Source: Bradyrhizobium sp. CB1015
Lineage (GTDB): Bacteria > Pseudomonadota > Alphaproteobacteria > Rhizobiales > Xanthobacteraceae
Assembly: GCF_025200925.1 (NCBI RefSeq)
Contig: NZ_CP104174.1
Location: 992,001 to 1,056,000, forward strand
Direction of reading: 5' to 3'
DNA: 64,000 nt
The notes under the pieces were generated by a model. The model was not told where the DNA came from. It made no database searches and was given only the letters and a program-made list of their open reading frames with translations. Of this stretch, positions 9,881-19,268 are shown piece after piece. The position numbers and the translations under genes were made by a program. Position 1 is the stretch's first letter, and every line of letters starts with the position of its first letter.

Positions 9881-12220
9881 ATGAAAGTGCGTGCCTTCGT
9901 GGATGGCTGCGTCAGCGGCCATCGAACTCGTGCCGGCAAGAGCCGCGCAGGTCTTCTCATCGGTGCGGCGGTGCTGCTTGCCGAAAGCCCCTCCAACACG
10001 ACGAGCGCGCAGGCGCAATCGGCTCTGCCGCCGGTGACGGTTGAAGCGCCGGCGCCGCGGCCGAAGCCGGCCCGTGCATCGGATCAGTCGTCACGCCGCA
10101 ACCAAGCCGTCGCGCGCCGCCAATCCAGTCGCAATCCCGCACCCGCGACACCGACGCTGTCGGAGCGCGCCGCCGCCGAAGCCGCCGCGCAACAGGCCGC
10201 CAAGCTCGGCTATCGTGCGATGCCGAGCGCGACCACGCTGCGCAGCGGCGCCTCGCCGCTCGACACCTCGCAGTCCGTCAACGTCGTTCCTGCGCAGGTG
10301 CTGAAGGACCAGCTCCCGCGCAATATTGACGACGCGCTCGTCAATATCTCCGGCATCACCCAGACCAACACGCTCGCCGGCACGCAGGACGCCGTGATCC
10401 GCCGTGGCTTCGGCGACAATCGCGACGGCTCGATCATGCGCAACGGCATGCCGCTGGTGCAGGGGCGCAGCCTCAATGCTGCGGTCGAAAGCGTCGAGGT
10501 GCTGAAGGGCCCGGCCTCGCTGCTCTACGGCATCATGGATCCCGGCGGCATCGTCAACACCATCAGCAAGCGGCCCGAGCTCTATCAGCACGGTTCGGTC
10601 ACGCTACTCGGCTCGGCCTACGCGAATAACCGGAACGGAGCCGACGGCACGCTCGACGTCACCGGTCCGATCGGCGACGGCGGTCTCGCCTATCGCTTCA
10701 TCGGCTACGGCGTCAGCGAGGACTATTGGCGCAATTTCGGCCGCCACAGGGAAATGCTGGTGAATCCGTCGCTGGCCTGGTACGGCGACACCACGACGGT
10801 CCAGCTCACCTATGAGCACCGCGAGTTCATCACTCCGTTCGACCGCGGCACCGCTTTCGTCAACGGCGCTCCGCTGGCGATCCCGAAGACGCGCCGGCTC
10901 GACGAGCCCTTCAACAACATGTGGGGCACTTCCGACCTGATCCAGGGCTCGGTCGAGCAGAAGCTGGACGACAATTGGAAGGTCACGGCGGCCTACAGCT
11001 ACAACACCGAGACCTACAGCGCCAATCAGCTTCGCATCACCGGCGTCAACGCCAAGACCGGCGTCGAGACCCGCAGCAACGACGGCACTCGGAACTCGCT
11101 GAGCAACGCCAGCTACGGCACCTCCTATCTCCAGGGTGACGTCTGGGTGGGTGGCTTCCGCAACGAAATCCTGTTCGGGGGCGAGGCGCTGTACCGCACG
11201 ATCGACCGTCACGATTTGATCCGCCAGGCGACCCCGAGCTTCAATTTCTACAACCCCGTTTACGGACTGGTCACACCGGGCACGACCGTTTCGCCGACCG
11301 ACAGCGAGCAGACCGACAAGCTCGGCACCCGTGGCTTCTTCGCCCAGGACACCTTCCACGTGACCAACTGGCTGTCGGTGGTCGGCGGCGTGCGCTGGAT
11401 GGAATACGAACAGCTCGCTGGAAAGGGCCGGCCGAACTTCGTCACGAACACCAGCCTGTCGGGCGACAAGGTGCTGCCGCTCGGCGGCGTCATCTTCAAG
11501 CTGAACGACCAGCTCTCCTACTACGTGAGCTACACGCAGTCGCTGAAGCCGACCTCAACCATCGCGCCCTTCACCGGTGCTCCCGTCGGCTTCGTCGTCG
11601 ACTCCACCATCCTGCCCGAAGAGGGCACCCAATGGGAGACTGGCGTCAAGTTCGACGTCAACAAGCGGCTGTCCGGCACGCTGGCGGTCTACGACATCGA
11701 GAAGAAGAACGTGCTGGTCTCCGACCCTTTTGCGAACGGCACGGTCTTGGTACGAACCTCTGCGAAGGCGCGGTCGCGCGGCGTCGAGTTGGACGTGACC
11801 GGCAAGCTGACCGACGATTGGAGCATGATCGGAAGCTACGGCTACACCGATGCCCGCCTGGAGAACGATCCCGTCAACGGCAACGCCAAGCTGCTGAATG
11901 CCGCGATGAACACGGCTTCGCTCTATCTCGTCTACGATTTCGGCGACAAGCTGCCCGGACGCCTGCGGCTCGGCGGCGGCGCGCACTATGTCGGTGACAG
12001 GCCGGGCGATTCCGCCAACAAGTTTTTCTTGCCGGCCTATACCGTCGCGGACATTTTTGCGACTTACGACACGAGGGTCGACAATCTGCCGGTGACCTAT
12101 CAGTTCAACGTCAAGAACCTGTTCGACAAGCTCTACTATACGTCCAGCACCGGAAACGCGCTCAACGTCGCTATCGGCGACGCGCGGCGCTTCTCGCTGT
12201 CGGCAACGGTGAAATTCTAG
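9881..12220 (+). CDS. TonB-dependent siderophore receptor
   Basis: This 779-residue outer-membrane receptor has a signal peptide (RAGLLIGAAVLLAES, cleaved near AQAQ), a TonB-box-like LPPVTVEAP and a proline/alanine-rich spacer to about residue 105. A plug domain follows (about 110-225; DALVNISGIT, DAVIRRGFGDN, VEVLKGPASLLYG, GGIVNTISKRP), then a 22-strand barrel ending in the aromatic residue F of the C-terminal KF. The plug motifs are those of the FhuA/FpvA ferric-siderophore class. It imports an iron chelate using TonB energy. A PepSY membrane protein starts 2 bp after its stop. Upstream Irr-like boxes suggest induction when iron is short. The unusually long spacer may be a periplasmic extension. 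Confidence 0.93.
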   Translation: MKVRAFVDGCVSGHRTRAGKSRAGLLIGAAVLLAESPSNTTSAQAQSALPPVTVEAPAPRPKPARASDQSSRRNQAVARRQSSRNPAPATPTLSERAAAEAAAQQAAKLGYRAMPSATTLRSGASPLDTSQSVNVVPAQVLKDQLPRNIDDALVNISGITQTNTLAGTQDAVIRRGFGDNRDGSIMRNGMPLVQGRSLNAAVESVEVLKGPASLLYGIMDPGGIVNTISKRPELYQHGSVTLLGSAYANNRNGADGTLDVTGPIGDGGLAYRFIGYGVSEDYWRNFGRHREMLVNPSLAWYGDTTTVQLTYEHREFITPFDRGTAFVNGAPLAIPKTRRLDEPFNNMWGTSDLIQGSVEQKLDDNWKVTAAYSYNTETYSANQLRITGVNAKTGVETRSNDGTRNSLSNASYGTSYLQGDVWVGGFRNEILFGGEALYRTIDRHDLIRQATPSFNFYNPVYGLVTPGTTVSPTDSEQTDKLGTRGFFAQDTFHVTNWLSVVGGVRWMEYEQLAGKGRPNFVTNTSLSGDKVLPLGGVIFKLNDQLSYYVSYTQSLKPTSTIAPFTGAPVGFVVDSTILPEEGTQWETGVKFDVNKRLSGTLAVYDIEKKNVLVSDPFANGTVLVRTSAKARSRGVELDVTGKLTDDWSMIGSYGYTDARLENDPVNGNAKLLNAAMNTASLYLVYDFGDKLPGRLRLGGGAHYVGDRPGDSANKFFLPAYTVADIFATYDTRVDNLPVTYQFNVKNLFDKLYYTSSTGNALNVAIGDARRFSLSATVKF

Positions 12221-12222
12221 CG

Positions 12223-13416
12223 ATGGCAGTACGGCCGGGGCACATGATCAAAGCCGTCCTGCTCCAGGTCCATTCCATCGCGGGCCTGGTGCTCGCGCTG
12301 CTGCTCGCTATGATCGCGCTTACCGGCGCGATCATGAGTTTTGAGGACGAGATCCTCGATCATCTCAACGCCGGCATCATGCATGTCGCACCGCGCGAGA
12401 TGCCGGCGCTGATGCCGGACGAGCTGGTCGAGCGGCTGAAGGCGGGGCAGGACATCAGCCAGGTTTCGGCCGTCTTGCTGTCGAGCGATCCGGCCGCCGC
12501 CGTGCGCGTCCGCTTCGCGCGCGACGAGCAGGGCGCGCGGCCCAATTCGCTCTATGTCGACCCCTATGATGCGCGCGTGCTCGGTGCGCCGCGCGGCGAG
12601 GAGTTTTTCGCGACGGTGCGGAAGCTGCATCGCTGGCTGCTGATATCAGGCGATGCCAGGGGCTGGGGCCGCCAGATCACCGGTGTGGCCGCGCTCGGCC
12701 TGATCGTCATGCTGGTCTCGGGTCTCGTGCTACGCTGGCCACGTCGCGCGCGCAGCCTGAAGATGTGGCTCAAGCCCAATCTCGATCTCAGCGGGCGCGG
12801 GCTGCATCGCTCGCTGCATGCGGTCATCGGCACCTGGGCGCTTCCGGTCTATCTGGTGATGACGCTCACCGGGCTCTGGTACTCGTTCGACTGGTACAAG
12901 GACGGCGTCGTCTGGCTGCTGTCGCGTCCGGAAGTCTCTGCTGCGAAGATGCAGCCAAAGATGTCAGCGAAGGCGCCGCGTGCGGCCCGTTCCGAGCCGG
13001 CCCAGCCGATCGGGTTCGATCTGGCCTGGACGACGTTCCGGCGTGAGGAGGGTGGCCGCTTTGCCAGAGCCTTGCTGACGCTGCCGCCCAGCCCCGGCAC
13101 GGCGATACGGATCCGGTCGTGGGGGAAGGATTCGACGCTCGACACCACGCGCGATGAATTCCGCATCGATGCCGTCACCGGTCAGGTCGCCTCCGCCGAA
13201 CGTTACGCCGACAAGTCGTTCGGCGAGAAGATCATCGCCAACGTGCTCGATATCCATCGCGGCGCGGTCCTGGGCTGGCCTGGCAAGCTCGCCTTCATGA
13301 TCGCCGCGGCCCTGATGCCGCTGTTCTCGGTCACCGGCATCTTGCTCTATCTGTCGCGCCGCAAGCTGCGGCGCCCGTCGCAGGCGCCGCTGGGGCAGCT
13401 CGTTCCGGGGGAGTGA
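12223..13416 (+). CDS. PepSY-associated TM protein, iron-uptake associated
   Basis: The 397-residue protein has four clear membrane segments (near residues 10-35, 145-167, 193-217 and 345-370) separated by periplasmic PepSY-like regions, the architecture of PiuB/PepSY_TM proteins. Such genes typically follow siderophore receptors and are thought to act in reduction or release of iron from the chelate in the periplasm or inner membrane. Here it starts 2 bp after the receptor stop, so the pair is one operon. An alternative start at ATG 12244 would remove seven residues. Confidence 0.85.
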   Translation: MAVRPGHMIKAVLLQVHSIAGLVLALLLAMIALTGAIMSFEDEILDHLNAGIMHVAPREMPALMPDELVERLKAGQDISQVSAVLLSSDPAAAVRVRFARDEQGARPNSLYVDPYDARVLGAPRGEEFFATVRKLHRWLLISGDARGWGRQITGVAALGLIVMLVSGLVLRWPRRARSLKMWLKPNLDLSGRGLHRSLHAVIGTWALPVYLVMTLTGLWYSFDWYKDGVVWLLSRPEVSAAKMQPKMSAKAPRAARSEPAQPIGFDLAWTTFRREEGGRFARALLTLPPSPGTAIRIRSWGKDSTLDTTRDEFRIDAVTGQVASAERYADKSFGEKIIANVLDIHRGAVLGWPGKLAFMIAAALMPLFSVTGILLYLSRRKLRRPSQAPLGQLVPGE

Positions 13417-13542
13417 GTTGCTGCCCCCAGGCGAGAGCTTGTCCACGCAGGCCACAACACTCCGCGTGTTGCGGTGAGCATGAAGCACTTGTCTACGGTT
13501 CCGCGAAGTGGTTCTTTGCACGCAAAGGCTGTGGGGGGCGTG

Positions 13543-14832
13543 ATGGCGCGGTCCGAACAAGACGAGCTTGAAGAAACGGCGCTGCCTGCGGTGCTCGTCC
13601 GACGTAGTGATTTGCCCGTGCCTCTGAGCCATCCATCCCGGAGCTTCTTCGGCGGGCTTCCCAAGTTGCCGCCGCAATTTGATTGGCCGGCGGCAGAGGT
13701 CAGGGCATCTGAAGAGCTGGAAGCAGTTGCGCTCACATTCGTAGCTCAAATTGACCTGGCTGACGTGCCTGGCGCCGGCTGGTCGCCGCTTCCGACGCGG
13801 GGCACCCTCTATTTCTTCTGCAGCTCTGCATTTGTTGGCGAAGGACATCCTCCCTGCCGCGTACTTTATAGTCCGAGGGACGGTGGCGCGTATCCCGACC
13901 GAGCGCCGCCGCCGGATCTGATGCCGTTGGCAGGCACCAACGGTGATTACCAGGTCAAATGGCTCGATCCCAACCAAGATCTTCATTCCAGGGTCGAGTT
14001 CAAATATCCGATCTCCTTCCGACCGTTCCGCGACTTCTACTTCCGGGAGGACGCCGTCGGAGGGGAGCTTATGGTCAGAGAATTGCGTAAGGCGCTGGGT
14101 CCGGGCGAGCCGCACCGGAATGATCTGCTCAAATTCCGCAGCGTCGCCGAATACGGGAAGGACGAGGATTGGCCCTTTAACTGGCTCCTGATCACCTTCG
14201 TGGTCCGGTCGGTCTTGTCGCACGTCCAAGACGATCTGAAGCGTGGATTTTACGGCAAGCCGCTCACCGCCGAATCAATTGTGGAATTGCAGCACCTTCG
14301 CGCTGGTGCAGTCGGGTGGCTCGAACGATGTCGGGCGCTTACCCCAATGGATGACGTTGACCCGGATATAAAGGCGAGCTTCAGATCCTGGTGGTTCAAC
14401 GTTGTGCATGCCTACAAGAAGCTGGACGGGCAGGTGCGCACATATGCGCGTACAATCGTGGACGACCTCGGCAATGCCATCAACCATACGGTCCGCTGCA
14501 TGGCGACTCACGATACCGATATTTCCGACCACGCGCCCTCCAGCTACGTCACGAACCTGGTGCGGCAGAACCGCTGGAAGACCCCGAGCGTGGACGAGGG
14601 CGCGCGCCGTCACTTCAGAACAGCGCTTCATCAGATGCTGGGATACGGGAGCGGCCCGCAAGATTCGACCGAGGTGCACCTGGAAGACGTGTTGTTACTT
14701 CAAATTCAGGGTGATCCCGCTTTCTTCAATTGGCACGCCAACATTGGTGGCGTGCTCCATTTCTGGATCGATCGCGATGCTCTTGTCCAACGCGACTTCT
14801 CGAACGTCGTCGCCACATACGAGTGCGACTAG
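13543..14832 (+). CDS. DUF1963 domain protein
   Basis: The frame encodes 429 residues from ATG 13543, preceded by a G-rich ribosome site; an upstream ATG at 13474 is open but less likely. The N-terminal part has the DUF1963 (YwqG) signature: FGGLPKLPPQFDWP, then LTFVAQIDLADVPG and PTRGTLYFFCS. The C-terminal part returns to the family pattern with LLLQIQGDPAFFNWHANIGG and VLHFWIDRDALVQRDFSNV. Between them, about residues 190-350 form a helical insertion not expected in the usual smaller family members. Function of the family is unknown. Lower GC and isolation suggest an accessory gene. There is no membrane segment or signal. Confidence 0.7.
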   Translation: MARSEQDELEETALPAVLVRRSDLPVPLSHPSRSFFGGLPKLPPQFDWPAAEVRASEELEAVALTFVAQIDLADVPGAGWSPLPTRGTLYFFCSSAFVGEGHPPCRVLYSPRDGGAYPDRAPPPDLMPLAGTNGDYQVKWLDPNQDLHSRVEFKYPISFRPFRDFYFREDAVGGELMVRELRKALGPGEPHRNDLLKFRSVAEYGKDEDWPFNWLLITFVVRSVLSHVQDDLKRGFYGKPLTAESIVELQHLRAGAVGWLERCRALTPMDDVDPDIKASFRSWWFNVVHAYKKLDGQVRTYARTIVDDLGNAINHTVRCMATHDTDISDHAPSSYVTNLVRQNRWKTPSVDEGARRHFRTALHQMLGYGSGPQDSTEVHLEDVLLLQIQGDPAFFNWHANIGGVLHFWIDRDALVQRDFSNVVATYECD

Positions 14833-14918
14833 ACCGAGCCCTGCCGTTCTCCGATATAGCTGGTCAACTTCGCCGTGATGGTTCAAAAGCTCCTGGCTCT
14901 GTTCTTGAGGTCCACGCC

Positions 14919-16151
14919 ATGAAGCTTCCGACCATCACCCCCGCCGATATCCGCCGCGCGCTGCTTCTGCGCGAGGAGATCGCGCTGCTCGATGTCCGAT
15001 ATGAGGCTGCTTTTGCCACCGGCCATCCGCTGTTCGCCGCCAACATGGCCGCCGACCGGATTGCGATCGAGGCCGAGGTGCGGCTGCCGCGCAAGGACGT
15101 TGCGATCGTGCTCTATGATGACGGCGAGGGGCTGGTCGCGTCCGGCACCGAACGTCTGGCCGCACTCGGCTACACCAATGTCAGCGCACTCGACGGCAGG
15201 CTGCAGGCGTGGCGCGATGCGGGCTTCGAGGTGTTCGAGGACGTGAACTCGTACTCCAAGGCCTTCGGTGAGCTGGTCGAGTCGCGCCGCCACACGCCCT
15301 CGCTGAGCGCCGACGAGGTGGCAAAGCTCATCGCCGACAAGGCCAATATCGCCATCCTCGACGTCCGCCGTTTCGACGAATATGCGACCATGAACATCCC
15401 GGGCTCGGTCAGCGTGCCCGGCGCGGAACTGGTGCTGCGGGCGGGGCAGGCTGCGCCCGACCCCGAAACGACGATCATCGTCAATTGCGCGGGCCGCACC
15501 CGCTCGATCATCGGCACGCAGTCGCTGATCAATGCCGGCGTGCCGAACAAGGTGCGGGCGCTGCGCAACGGCACCATCGGCTGGACGCTGGCCCGGCATG
15601 CGCTCGATCACGGTGCCGACAGGCGCGGCGCGATCGGCCCGTTCGAGGGCGGCCCGGCCAATGCCCGCGATGTCGCCTATCGCGCCGGTGTCCGCCATAT
15701 CGGAGCGAACGAGATGGCTACGCTGGTCGCAGAGACCCATCGCACGCTCTATCGCTTCGACGTGCGCGACGCCGAGGACTATGCGGCCGGTCATCTCCCC
15801 GGCTTCCGCCATTATCCCGGCGGCCAGCTCGTGCAGGAAACCGACATGGCGGCGCCCGTGCGCGGCGCACGCATCGTGCTGACCGACGACAGGAGCGTCC
15901 GCGCCGACATGACGGCGTCGTGGCTGGCGCAGATGGGCTGGGAGGTCTACGTGCTCGAAGGCGGCTATGACGGCGCGCTCGAGGTCGGCCCACCGCAGGT
16001 CTTGCCGAAGCCCGATCCGGCACATCGCTACCGGCGGCCTTATGAAGGCACCGATGTGGCGGAATCCGCGATGCAGGCCTATCTTGATTGGGAATACGGT
16101 CTCGTCGAGCAGCTCCGCCGCGACGGCACGCACGGGTTCTATGTGATTTGA
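14919..16151 (+). CDS. Multi-domain rhodanese-like sulfurtransferase
   Basis: This 410-residue protein carries three rhodanese-like modules, at about residues 5-105, 125-225 and 270-365. Only the middle one has the active-site cysteine, Cys190 in VNCAGRTR. The equivalent loops of modules 1 and 3 read LYDDGEG and LTDDRSV, with acidic residues instead of cysteine. Rhodaneses move sulfane sulfur from thiosulfate or persulfides to a thiol acceptor; the inactive modules probably serve structure or binding. The start at ATG 14919 opens on MKLPTITPADIRRAL, the first helix of the fold. It is followed by a repeat-rich gap, so it is probably monocistronic. Confidence 0.85.
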   Translation: MKLPTITPADIRRALLLREEIALLDVRYEAAFATGHPLFAANMAADRIAIEAEVRLPRKDVAIVLYDDGEGLVASGTERLAALGYTNVSALDGRLQAWRDAGFEVFEDVNSYSKAFGELVESRRHTPSLSADEVAKLIADKANIAILDVRRFDEYATMNIPGSVSVPGAELVLRAGQAAPDPETTIIVNCAGRTRSIIGTQSLINAGVPNKVRALRNGTIGWTLARHALDHGADRRGAIGPFEGGPANARDVAYRAGVRHIGANEMATLVAETHRTLYRFDVRDAEDYAAGHLPGFRHYPGGQLVQETDMAAPVRGARIVLTDDRSVRADMTASWLAQMGWEVYVLEGGYDGALEVGPPQVLPKPDPAHRYRRPYEGTDVAESAMQAYLDWEYGLVEQLRRDGTHGFYVI

Positions 16152-16187
16152 CGTGCGTGATCCGCGTTCAGCGTCAATACATGACCG

Positions 16188-16314
16188 TCACCCTGAGGTG
16201 GCCGCTTCTTAGCGGCCCTCGAAGGGCGACGGCCCGGCTGCATCGGAGGCCGTTCATCCTTCGAGGCTCCCGGCGCGATGCCGGGCATCGCGCCATTCGC
16301 ACCTCAGGATGACG
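16188..16314. repeat. Dispersed palindromic repeat, CCTGAGG/CCTCAGG family
   Basis: The segment opens with CACCCTGAGG and closes with CCTCAGGATGACGG, with inner GCCCTCGAAGG and CATCCTTCGAGGC pairings. It fills most of the gap between the rhodanese and dehydrogenase genes. Related units occur at 39505-39634 and 58804-58915, so it belongs to a family spread over the genome. I see no gene in the gap. Confidence 0.7.
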
Positions 16315-16464
16315 GGCAGTATTGGGAGCGCGCGGATAAACGGGTCTGGTACACCAAGCTCATCCACTGCGCCGGCCATCTTCTCCCCCGTATCCGTCCC
16401 CTATTGTGCTGCGCACCGTCCGCGGTCTATGAGCTGCGGCAAAGCTGCGATTTACGGAGATGCC

Positions 16465-17709
16465 ATGTCCGCCCCAGGCCAAAGCCCTGAGCGAAGCGCC
16501 AAGGCGCTGCTGCTCGAAGGCGTCAATGATAGCGCTGTCGACCTTTTCAGGGGCGCGGGCTTCACCAATGTCGAGCGGCTGACCAAGGCGCTGGACGGCG
16601 CGGAGCTGCGGCGCGCGCTCGAGGGCGTGTCGCTGCTCGGCATCCGTTCGCGCACCCAGATCACCGATGAGGTGCTCGGGGCGGCCGACCAGCTTCTCGC
16701 GGTCGGCTGCTTCAGCGTCGGCACCAACCAGGTCGAGCTTTCGGCGGCGCGCAAGCGCGGTATTCCCGTCTTCAACGCCCCGTTCTCCAACACGCGCAGC
16801 GTCGCCGAGCTCGTCATCGGCGAGATCGTGATGCTGCTGCGGCGGATCTTTCCGCGTTCGGTGTCGGCCCATGCCGGGGGCTGGGATAAGTCGGCGGCCG
16901 GCAGCCGCGAGGTGCGCGGCCGCACGCTCGGCATCGTCGGCTACGGCAATATCGGCTCGCAGCTCTCGACGCTCGCCGAGGCCATGGGCATGCGCGTGAT
17001 CTATTTCGACCGCACCGACAAGCTTCGCCACGGCAACACCGAGCCGGTCGAGAAGCTGGAAGAGCTGCTGGCGCAGAGCGACGTCGTCAGCCTGCACGTG
17101 CCGGAGACGCCTGAGACTGCGGGCATGATCGGCGAGAAGGAGCTGCGGGCGATGAAATCAGGCTCGTTCCTGATCAACAACAGCCGCGGCACCGTGGTCG
17201 ATCTCGATGCGCTGGCGCGTGCCCTGCGCGATGGCCATCTCGCCGGTGCGGCGGTCGACGTCTTTCCCGTCGAGCCTTCGTCCAATGCCGATCGTTTCAA
17301 GAGTCCCATTCAGGGCCTCGAGAACGTCATCCTCACCCCGCATATCGGCGGCTCGACCGAAGAGGCGCAGGAGCGGATCGGCGGCGAGGTGGCGCGCAAG
17401 CTGGTCGACTATTTCATCACCGGCTCGACCATGGGCGCGGTGAACTTCCCGGAGGTGCAGCTGCATCTTCGTCCCTCCGGCGCACGCTTCAGCCATGTCC
17501 ATCGCAACGTGCCGGGCATGTTGCGGCGGCTGAACGAGGTCTTCCTCCAGCGCGACATCAACATCGCCGCGCAATATCTGGAGACCGCCGGCGACCTCGG
17601 CTACGTCGTGCTCGACGCCGATCTCGGTGGTCAGGATTCCGGCGAGCTGCTGCAGCAGATCCGCGGCCTCGAGGGAACGGTCGGCGCGCGGCTGGTGTTC
17701 GAGCATTAG
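16465..17709 (+). CDS. serA: D-3-phosphoglycerate dehydrogenase-like 2-hydroxyacid dehydrogenase with ACT domain
   Basis: The 414-residue protein matches SerA length. It has a split substrate domain, the NAD-binding Rossmann motif GYGNIGSQ, catalytic Arg in NNSRGTVVDL, Glu in VEPSSN and His in LTPHIGGSTEEA. A C-terminal ACT domain follows (about 340-414; HRNVPGMLRRLNEVF) for serine feedback. It would oxidise 3-phosphoglycerate in serine synthesis, or a similar hydroxyacid. The ATG at 16465 has an ACGGAG ribosome site nearby; upstream in-frame sequence is repeat-rich and not conserved-looking. Whether it is the main SerA cannot be settled here. Confidence 0.85.
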   Translation: MSAPGQSPERSAKALLLEGVNDSAVDLFRGAGFTNVERLTKALDGAELRRALEGVSLLGIRSRTQITDEVLGAADQLLAVGCFSVGTNQVELSAARKRGIPVFNAPFSNTRSVAELVIGEIVMLLRRIFPRSVSAHAGGWDKSAAGSREVRGRTLGIVGYGNIGSQLSTLAEAMGMRVIYFDRTDKLRHGNTEPVEKLEELLAQSDVVSLHVPETPETAGMIGEKELRAMKSGSFLINNSRGTVVDLDALARALRDGHLAGAAVDVFPVEPSSNADRFKSPIQGLENVILTPHIGGSTEEAQERIGGEVARKLVDYFITGSTMGAVNFPEVQLHLRPSGARFSHVHRNVPGMLRRLNEVFLQRDINIAAQYLETAGDLGYVVLDADLGGQDSGELLQQIRGLEGTVGARLVFEH

Positions 17710-17752
17710 AGCGTTTTCGAGCGAAGAATACCGGTTCGCGTCAAGAAAACGC
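17710..17752. repeat. Hairpin repeat after serA-like gene
   Basis: GCGTTTTC (17711-17718) pairs with GAAAACGC (17745-17752), with an inner GCGAA / TTCGC pair. It starts 1 bp after the dehydrogenase stop codon and could act as a transcription end or mRNA stabiliser. Confidence 0.6.
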
Positions 17753-17906
17753 GTCGCGGCTGCTCGAAGTCTCCAGCCTGGCGGCCGTCAAGCGGGATGG
17801 CCGCCATTTCCATTTGTGCTCGATTCGCTGATCTGCTCGCGGGCTTCGCGCGCCGGGTCGGCAAAACGCATCGTCTTTGACAATCCGAGCTACCCTGTTT
17901 ATATAG

Positions 17907-17918
17907 TTCGCATGCGAA
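17907..17918. promoter_or_regulatory. MarR operator overlapping its own start codon
   Basis: TTCGCATGCGAA is a perfect 12-bp palindrome with flanking TA..TA matches, and it contains the ATG of the marR-family gene. MarR proteins commonly bind such short palindromes in their own promoters, so direct autorepression is likely. Confidence 0.6.
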
Positions 17919-18361
17919 ATAATGACGCCGGCGCGAGGCACCATCGGCTGATCTACCTGCTGAGTGTCGCCCATCGCCGGCTGCAGCGCTGGATGGCGGC
18001 GCGGCCCGAAAGCGAGGTGACGCCGGCGCAGGCGGGGCTGCTGTTCATCCTCGGCAGGCAGGATGGCGTGCTGATGGGCGAGGCGGGCGCGGCACTCGAT
18101 CTCGGGCCGGCCGGCATTTCCGGCCTCGTCGACCGCAGCGCTGGGGCGAGGCTGGTCGAGCGGCGGGCCGACCGCGAGGATGGCCGCGCCTTTCGCATCT
18201 GGTTGACGCCGAAGGGGCGCACCGCGCTGGCACAGGCGAAAGCGAGCGCGGCGGAGGTCAATGCGGCGCTGACAGAAGGATTCACCGCCGCGGAAATCGA
18301 CGTCGTCGCACGCTGGCTGACGAGCATTCAGGACAAGTTTCCAAGAAGTTCAGACGAATAA
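17912..18361 (+). CDS. MarR family transcriptional regulator
   Basis: The 149-residue product is the normal MarR size. It has a winged helix (about residues 35-105) with GAALDLGPAGISGLVDR as the recognition helix region and RADREDGRAFRIWLT as the wing. The start at ATG 17912 is chosen because the MarR fold begins soon after (RLIYLLSVAHRRLQRW) and an operator palindrome covers it. The gene lies 15 bp before an enoyl-CoA hydratase on the same strand, so it may control that gene, with an acyl-CoA or aromatic acid as possible effector. Confidence 0.85.
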   Translation: MRNNDAGARHHRLIYLLSVAHRRLQRWMAARPESEVTPAQAGLLFILGRQDGVLMGEAGAALDLGPAGISGLVDRSAGARLVERRADREDGRAFRIWLTPKGRTALAQAKASAAEVNAALTEGFTAAEIDVVARWLTSIQDKFPRSSDE

Positions 18362-18376
18362 CCACGGAGCAGACCA

Positions 18377-19147
18377 ATGACCGAGCACGTCCGGATCGAG
18401 AATAGCGGCGGAATTCTCACCCTCACGCTGGCGCGTCCCGACAAGAAGAACGCGCTGACCGATGCGATGTACGGCAAGCTCGCCGACACGATCGAAGCCG
18501 CCGAGCTCGACCCATCCGCCCGCGTGATCCTGATCCGCGGCGAGGGCGACATGTTCACCGCCGGCAACGACGTCGGCGAGTTCGCGGCTGTCGCGGCCGG
18601 CAAGTCCGAAGGCAGCCGCAACGTGGTGCGTTTCATCCAGTCGCTGGCGCGCTGCACCCGGCCGCTGGTCGCAGCCGTTCAGGGCCGTGCCGTCGGCGTC
18701 GGCACCACGATGCTGCTGCATTGCGATCTCGTCGTGCTCGCCGACAACGCGCAATTGTCGACGCCGTTCGTCAGCCTCGCGCTGGTGCCTGAAGCCGCCT
18801 CCAGCCTGTTGATGCCGGCGCGCATCGGCCACGCCCGCGCCTACGAGATGTTCGCGCTTGGCGAAACCGTGCCGGCCAAGTCGGCACTGGAATGGGGCCT
18901 CGCCAACCGCGTGGTGCCGCTCGACAAGCTCGATGCCGAGGCACTTGCGCTGGCGCAGCGTCTCGCCCGCCAGCCGGCCGGGGCCCTCATCGCGACCAAG
19001 CGGCTGATGCGCAACGGCGAGGCGCTGGTCGCGCAGATGCAAGCCGAAGGCGAGCAGTTCGCGCAGCGCCTGCGCACCGCCGAAGCGCGCGAGGCGTTTA
19101 CGGCGTTTGCGGAGCGCCGCCCCCCGGATTTCACCAAGGTGGCGTGA
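18377..19147 (+). CDS. Enoyl-CoA hydratase/isomerase family protein
   Basis: The 256-residue crotonase-fold protein shows the oxyanion-hole segments (FTAGNDVGEF and AVQGRAVGVGTTMLLHCD) and the LARPDKKNALTDAMY N-terminus. In place of the paired catalytic glutamates of true hydratases it has V in GRAVGVG and E in LVPEAASS, so it may be an isomerase or a specialised crotonase. It lies directly after marR and is probably co-transcribed and repressed by it. The acyl-CoA substrate is not known. Confidence 0.88.
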   Translation: MTEHVRIENSGGILTLTLARPDKKNALTDAMYGKLADTIEAAELDPSARVILIRGEGDMFTAGNDVGEFAAVAAGKSEGSRNVVRFIQSLARCTRPLVAAVQGRAVGVGTTMLLHCDLVVLADNAQLSTPFVSLALVPEAASSLLMPARIGHARAYEMFALGETVPAKSALEWGLANRVVPLDKLDAEALALAQRLARQPAGALIATKRLMRNGEALVAQMQAEGEQFAQRLRTAEAREAFTAFAERRPPDFTKVA

Positions 19148-19268
19148 GCCGGCTGCCCCTGACGGACGGCGACTCCGGGGCGCGCTTATGATTTGATATA
19201 AACCTTAACGAAACTTTGGCATGTGGCCGTGCAAGATGACCGCTCTCGGCGAGCGGGTCTTTGGGTCC

